Shown: piece by piece, positions 58,826 to 64,000 of the stretch
Layout of the letters: each line of letters opens with the position of its first letter
Position numbering within the stretch: position 1 is the first letter of the stretch
Origin: Buxus sempervirens
Taxonomy: Eukaryota > Streptophyta > Magnoliopsida > Buxales > Buxaceae
DNA: 64,000 bases
Reading direction: 5' to 3'
NCBI GenBank assembly: GCA_947561395.2
Contig: OX387194.1
Coordinates: forward strand, 14,494,048 to 14,558,047
The notes under the pieces: model-generated
Databases searched by the model: none
What the model was told of the DNA's origin: nothing
Seen by the model: only the letters and a program-made list of their open reading frames with translations
Made by a program: the position numbers and the translations under genes

Positions 58826-61049
58826 TGTAAAAGCCCGAATTTTCACGTAATAAATAAATAAATGATAAATAAAAGGAAAAATGATTTTAAGTCCTAGTTA
58901 AAATAATAAGTGAAGATCTAGAGGATAAGTAATTCAAATAAGTAGTAAGTTGTAAATAAAGAAAGAATTTTAAGGAAATTAGCCTAAAAGGGTATTTTGG
59001 TAATTTTCAGAAAAGGTAATTAATAAATAGATCATTAAATAATAATTAGGGTTAGAAAATAGAAGAAAATAATCTATTTAGACAATTTAGAAATTAAAAG
59101 AAAGTAATAAAAGCCCAAATGTGGAAAAAAAAGGGTAAACAGGAGATTTCAATTCTTAATTTGGAGAAGATAAGGTTTTAGGTGATATTAAGGTTTAATT
59201 AATTATTATGCATGAAAATAGGTTGTAAGTAGGAGTTTAGATGATAAGAGATTTAATTAATAATGTTTTAGTAGAAAAATAAAAGGTGGAGAAAAAGTAG
59301 GAATTAATTAGAATGGGTTAGACTTTAATTAGACCATGGTTGGGTTAGCCCAAATTAAAGTAGCCTATTAGGGTTGGTTTAGGACTTCTAACACCTAATA
59401 TAAATAGGAGATTAAGGTTAGACAAGAGAGATTTTTCGTGGGTTTATTATTGAGAGAAAAGAGGGAGAGAAAGGAAGAAGGCTGCTAATGGAGATGTCTG
59501 ACCAGCCATCACCAAACCGTGATCGGGAAAAATCTGTATGGTGGATTACCTTTAAATTTGGGGGTTTTGTTCATGACTAATGGAGCTATAATGTGAACAG
59601 TGGAGATGTGAATCAGAGAACTCTAGCTTGGTGCATTTGAAAGCAAAAGTGAGGTCCAGAATTAGAAGCTTCAATGGAAGAAGGATTTTAGCGTACAAGG
59701 CAAGTAGTAACCCTTGGAAAACGTGAGGAACTGCATGATTTCGTTTTCTATGATTTCATATGGTTTCAATGGATTAGTCGGAACTGTATTTACATGGAAT
59801 CAAGGTGCTTATATTTCAATGATTGGTATTCTTGATGGATTTGTCAAATTAAAGAAGAAAACTTAGTTTGATTATGCAAATAAATGTAGGAGGGTATTTA
59901 ATTAATAAGAATTAATCAAGAAGGCTTTAGGTATGTTTTAGAATGTTAGTAGATTAATTTAGACCAAAGAAACATATAGCAAAAGCATAAAAATCCGAAC
60001 TTTGTAAATCTGGAAATTTCTGTTAAAATTTTCACGAGCACCTAGGATCGCCTAGCCCTGTAGAGGTAGGCGCTCTATGTAAAATTTGCAGATTTTGGGG
60101 ATTTTGTAATATGAATAAATATCCAATAATTTTTCTGATTAGTTAAGCATGTTAGCATCTTTATAAGGACCAAATTAAGGTATAAAAAAATTATAAAATT
60201 AAATTGGAAAGATTAATCAATAAATTGAAGCTTATGATGAAAGGTTGTGCATAAAAGGGTCTAAATGGTATGGGATATTGATAGATATAATTCTACTGGA
60301 ATTCCCAGGGTAAAAACATCTCCTAAACTTTATTTTAGGTCTGTAGGACATGCTGGAGAAATAAAATCTAGAAAACCTAAATAAAAACTATCTTAGGTGT
60401 GAAGATAGGAAATTGGATTCTAATAAATGAATTAATAATGAAAACTCTAAGTACGATTTGATTTACTTTATTTGAGCTTTCAATATGAATGTTGGCTACT
60501 GGAATTGTATAAACTCTGAGCTTTATCAAACATATGATACATGAGTTTTATTTTGAATATATTTGGGAAATTGCATATGTTATCCTGAAAAAGCCTTTAA
60601 TTGAATTTGTAAGGATTGAATCATGGTTTTCCCATGGTATAAGCACCTTACTTTTGCATCCCTGGAAGTGCTGAAAATGAAAACCCTGGCAGAAAGTCAA
60701 ACCCCGAGGGGACAAAAAGTTGACTTTTTTATTAGGTGATAGTTGGCCACCTTGCTTTATCTCAGTAGATAGGAAATCCCGAAACGGTTCCAACGCAACT
60801 GAGTTTGCTGAAAAAGAGTCCGGATGAAGGTTCTGCGGGCGGTCAAACTTGAAGGGGAGCCGAAAGTTGACTTTTTGCTAAACCCTGAATTTGCTGCTAA
60901 ACTCTAGCTCAGTGGATAGAGGATGTCGACCCGGTTCCAACGCAACTGAGTTTGCCAGAATCGAAGCTCAAATGAGAGAGTTATGAGCAATCCTTGGTCA
61001 AAAATAAACTGTCCACGTGGCAAACTGCGCCACATGGACGCCCCCTTGC

Positions 61050-61249
61050 TTAACCCTTAAGTAAACAAAAATATTAACAAACAGAGTCTTTCTTAACCCC
61101 TAAGTAAAAAATATTAACAAAAAAGTCTTTCTTAACCATTAAGCAAAAGTAATAAGTCACAAATAAGAAATAACAATAAAAAAGTCACTTTTGATAAAAT
61201 ATTTAAAAATTGGTCTTTCTTAACCCTTAAACAATCTCTTCTATAAAAG
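61050..61249 (+). promoter_or_regulatory. LTR A4 promoter: TTAACCCTTAA repeats and TATA
   Basis: The 11-bp palindrome TTAACCCTTAA or close variants start at 61050, 61092, 61132 and 61220, inside a repeat with AGTCTTTCTTAACCC. TATAAAAG starts at 61242. The spacing (42, 40, 88) is looser than in the other LTRs. Confidence 0.55.
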
Positions 61250-62228
61250 GGGAGGGGGTGGGATGCATTGGGGGTGGAGCACACTTTGTCTCCCACCATT
61301 TTTCTTCTCCAAGAGCTCCAACCTGTCTCCCATCTTTCCCAAGCACCCAAAACCTCCTCTCAAGCCTTCTAAACCTTTCCCACTCTCTTCTTCTCCCATT
61401 TTTGCTCAAGGAGGAGGCCTAGGAGATTTTTTTGGAGTGAAGGGGGTGCTGCATAAGGGCTGCTCCAGCAGCCACTCGTACTCCAAGGAGGCTTCACACC
61501 CATCCCCCAAAGGTTTGAAACCCAAGGTGAGCTTCCTTGGGTCATGTTCTTTAACATATGTGAATATTAACTCATTTGAAGCATTATTTCATGCTATGTG
61601 TTGCTATTTTCATTTTCTTATGGTTTCTTCTCATTTAAAAAGAGGGTGTTCCTCTTCTCTTGCATCTGTGGTATCCCTTCCTTTATAAATCCCCTCTTTC
61701 CTTTCTTTAAAAGAGCTTCCTTCCCTAGTTAGATGGTGAGGCATATGGTTACATTATAGGGCATGCATGATATATGTTTGTTTCTTCTCATTCATGCATG
61801 GCATAATCACTATTGTTCAAGCATGCATGAGGATCCCCATCGTCTATCTCCATTCTGAAGCCATGTGTTGCTACTTTAGGATTGCCTGAGTGTCATGTAG
61901 TGGCTGTTTTCTTTATGAGTTCCTTTTACTAAGATTGGGTGCCATTTTATTTGCTGTTTTTTGAATCATATGAAGTCCCGGCCATCTCATGCATGCACCC
62001 CATGAATGTGGTTGTGTACAAGAGCACACACATCAGGAGGCAACCTCCAATGCCTCTTCCTTCCCTTTTTCGTGTTGTAAAAGTTCCTAAAAGTGACCAA
62101 ATTGGGGCATTCCCTCTCACCTGAACTAATGTGGGCTCACACAGGAGCCCACACAATCCCTGGAACACCCTAGATGACCCAAAAACCCAACCCCAATGCA
62201 AGAATCCAAAAAATTAGCTTCTGTAGGT

Positions 62229-62436
62229 TGATCCGACAACTCAGGTCGGATCAATAGAGACCTACGCGTAGCCGGCAGTAGATGCCGGATACATTGAGCC
62301 TTGTGTGTAACTGGCATCTCAGGCCGGCTACACTACCAGAATACCATTTTTGCTATTTTGTGATATTGTGCTGTTATTTTGGTTTGTTTGATCAATCCGG
62401 GCGAACTAGTAGGGTTTTTGGGTCCCTCGGAAACCC
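62229..62436 (+). repeat. Downstream palindrome cluster of LTR A4
   Basis: 25-bp units start at 62229, 62268 and 62307, exactly 39 bp apart (GATCCGAC, GTAGCCGGC and GTAACTGGC arms). The decayed GGGTTTTTGGGT palindrome follows at 62412-62436, 105 bp after the last unit start. Confidence 0.7.
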
Positions 62437-64000
62437 GAGGTAGGCCTTGGACTGACCCGGTCCAATTTGATTCCAGTGGGCCATCCAACGGGGCCCACTA
62501 AGCTCGACAAACTTATTTTTTTTAAATCAAGATAATCAAATTGATTGAGTGGGCCAAACCCATTGAGGCCCACCAAAGTCCACTCAGGCAAGACGCATGT
62601 TTAGTTAAGTTGTGGTTTGGCCGAGACCACGGGTAGGGCCTGTCGGGCCCACTAAGCCCATTGAACCCAACCAAGGTTAGGGTTTCCAAACCCTAACTCA
62701 GGAAGTCTTGGGCTTTCAAGCCCAAGCCCAGGTAAAGGGCCCCAAGCCCAAAGCCTGGCCCATTTTGGCAAAGATTAATCAAAAAATAAACTCAAAACAA
62801 TTGGCAACCAGGACGAGGCCCACTCAGGGGCCCGCAAGTCAATCCAGACTCACTTTTTCATGGAAATAAATTTAATCTCCAAACTTGAAATTTAAATAAA
62901 ATTGATTCATTGAACCAAAGCCCAAAGGGCCTTCCAAGCTAGACTGAGGCCCACCAGGGGCATGTGTACTTAACCAAGCCCACCAAGGGATCCGCAAGCC
63001 TTCCAACGGGGCCTGCCCAATCCAACTCACACCACTTTAAGCTAAGAAAGATAAAACCAAGTAAAGGGACCCACACCACTTTGGCGGTCCCGCCAGACTT
63101 AACCAAATTGAATGCTGGAATAGGAATCGGGTGAGTGAGAGACCAAAGTTGACTCAAACCAGGGAAATCTATGGGACCCGTCATTCGACGGGGTGGACTG
63201 GGGTGTCTACGGAGTTCCCCAGACCGCAACCGAGAACCTACTTAGAATCTCAAGCTGTAAACCAAGCTTTAATAGAAAAACTTAGGTACCCAGGTATCTG
63301 CCTGCACCCCATCAGGCAGTGGCGACTCCAAACAAATCCCGAGGCACGCATCATTTTGTATGCGCCTCGTCGTGCGACCGAAATCAGGTACGCACACATG
63401 GAATGGAATACTTGGGTATGGTTTGGTATGTGTTATGATGTTGTTCACTTTACCCTTACGGTTGGGTGATACGGCTTCTGTGGTTGAGTTGATACTAACT
63501 TTTATGGCAGAGATGGGTAATCCTCTGTGTAGAGATGTGTAATCCTTTACGGGTAAAAGTGTGTATGCCTCCTGCATTAGCGTGTCCTCCTGTATGTGGT
63601 TTTATTGTGTTTTTTGTCAATGGGCTTAACTGTATATAGATCCATAGTTTTGGCCGGTTAGCTAAGTGGTATTTAGTTTGGGTTGAGTTACTCCTATATG
63701 CGAGCGCGCTTCCCTTGCAAGTTAGTTTGCTCTAGGAAGGTCCTATGTCTGGAGGGACACCCCGGTGCGCCACTGGTGATTCCCTGTACATGTGGATAAG
63801 CGACAATCTCCATGTATTGATTCTGGTGCTGCATGCTGGTGGTACATGCCAACTCTGTTCAGTTCGTGTGCAATAAGTCTGTGACTACGGCTCTTGTATA
63901 TAGCTGCGCTGCATAGGGCTTGAGTATCATTAAGTAGCATTGCCCCTAAGCCGCACGGTGGTATAGCAGTTAGTTGAGTGTCATCTCAAATACTTATAAT

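Larger units (their letters stand above)
60638..63396 (+). mobile_element. Solo LTR A4, family A (2759 bp), nested in C2
   Basis: Starts TATAAGCACC (TG changed to TA) and ends GGTACGCACA, with target duplication CATGG at 60633-60637 and 63397-63401. TATAAAAG is at 61242 and a splice donor (CCAAG|GTGAGC) at 61526. The 141-aa frame 61263-61688 covers the leader exon and is not supported as a gene. Confidence 0.88.
58826..64000 (+). mobile_element. LTR C2, Tekay-like, cut by the right edge, with nested A4
   Basis: Starts TGTAAAAGCCCGAATTTTC, the family C start. It parallels the reverse complement of C1: the coupled blocks near 60040-60075 (GCGCTCT and CCTAGGATCGCC) match 40690-40730, and 63402-64000 matches 39541-40130. 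About 2.4 kb are present; the remaining 0.55 kb or an element body lies outside. Preceding bases AAAAA may be the target site. No coding region. Confidence 0.8.

Noticed and set aside
61263-61688. 141-aa open frame in LTR A4
   Set aside because: It starts 21 bp after the TATA box, crosses the conserved splice donor and is not preserved in A1, A2 or A3.

Overview
The window looks like nuclear DNA of a land plant, most likely a flowering plant with a large, repeat-rich genome. No conserved host gene was recognised. Almost every base can be assigned to nested LTR retrotransposons. These are Ty3/gypsy elements of the Tat lineage (extra archaeal-type RNase H after the RT-linked RNase H), Tekay-like chromovirus pieces with a tRNA-Met-type primer site, and a Cassandra-type TRIM whose LTRs carry 5S rRNA sequence. 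All coding regions show frameshifts or nonsense codons, so the window is a graveyard of elements.

Layout. 1-6161: Tat element E1 (minus strand), cut by the left edge, with its 5' LTR at 5473-6161. It sits inside the tail of an antisense gene (X) of a second Tat element. 6162-24228: Tat-2, consisting of the antisense gene X tail, antisense gene Y (plant-mobile-domain-like, 7136-8870), pol and gag on the minus strand (15634-23034), and a 14-copy tandem repeat in the leader (23132-24228). A solo LTR of family A (9608-15384, TSD GTATC) splits it and contains a solo LTR of family B (12249-14576, TSD GGTGG). 24229-31640: LTR remnants, including solo LTR B2 (25763-28043, TSD CTAAT). 31641-35340: Cassandra fragments, a Tekay-like gag and LTR, and a tandem Cassandra with three LTRs. 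35341-54450: Tat-3, with 3' LTR fragment, polypurine tract, antisense genes X and Y, then pol. Its X gene is split by solo LTR A2 (37564-44673, TSD CTTCC), itself split by solo LTR C1 (38957-41926, TSD ATCAT). 54451-64000: element A3 (5' LTR, primer site, leader) inserted in the Tat-3 pol, entered by an LTR of family C, which is entered by solo LTR A4 (60638-63396, TSD CATGG).

Main observation. The LTRs of families A and B, and the private promoters of the antisense genes X and Y, carry arrays of 25-bp imperfect palindromes (9-bp arms, 7-bp centre) at a fixed period. The period is 39 bp in most arrays and 28 bp in Tat-3. In A-type LTRs and at gene Y of Tat-2 the last palindrome starts exactly 37 bp before the TATA box. 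The sequence of the palindromes differs between elements (GTATCCGRC type, TGTCCGCA type, TAACCGAAAT type), but within Tat-3 the LTR, the X promoter and the Y promoter all use the same type and spacing. About 58 such units were counted by eye. I read this as an element-specific cis code read by a dimeric DNA-binding factor, perhaps encoded by the element; the factor is inference.

How the parts work together. In Tat elements gag, protease, RT/RNase H/aRNH and integrase would drive copying and insertion. Genes X and Y lie between pol and the polypurine tract on the opposite strand, have introns and their own promoters, and encode plant-mobile-domain-like proteins of unknown role. Solo LTRs with intact 5-bp target duplications show that LTR-LTR recombination has removed most element bodies here.
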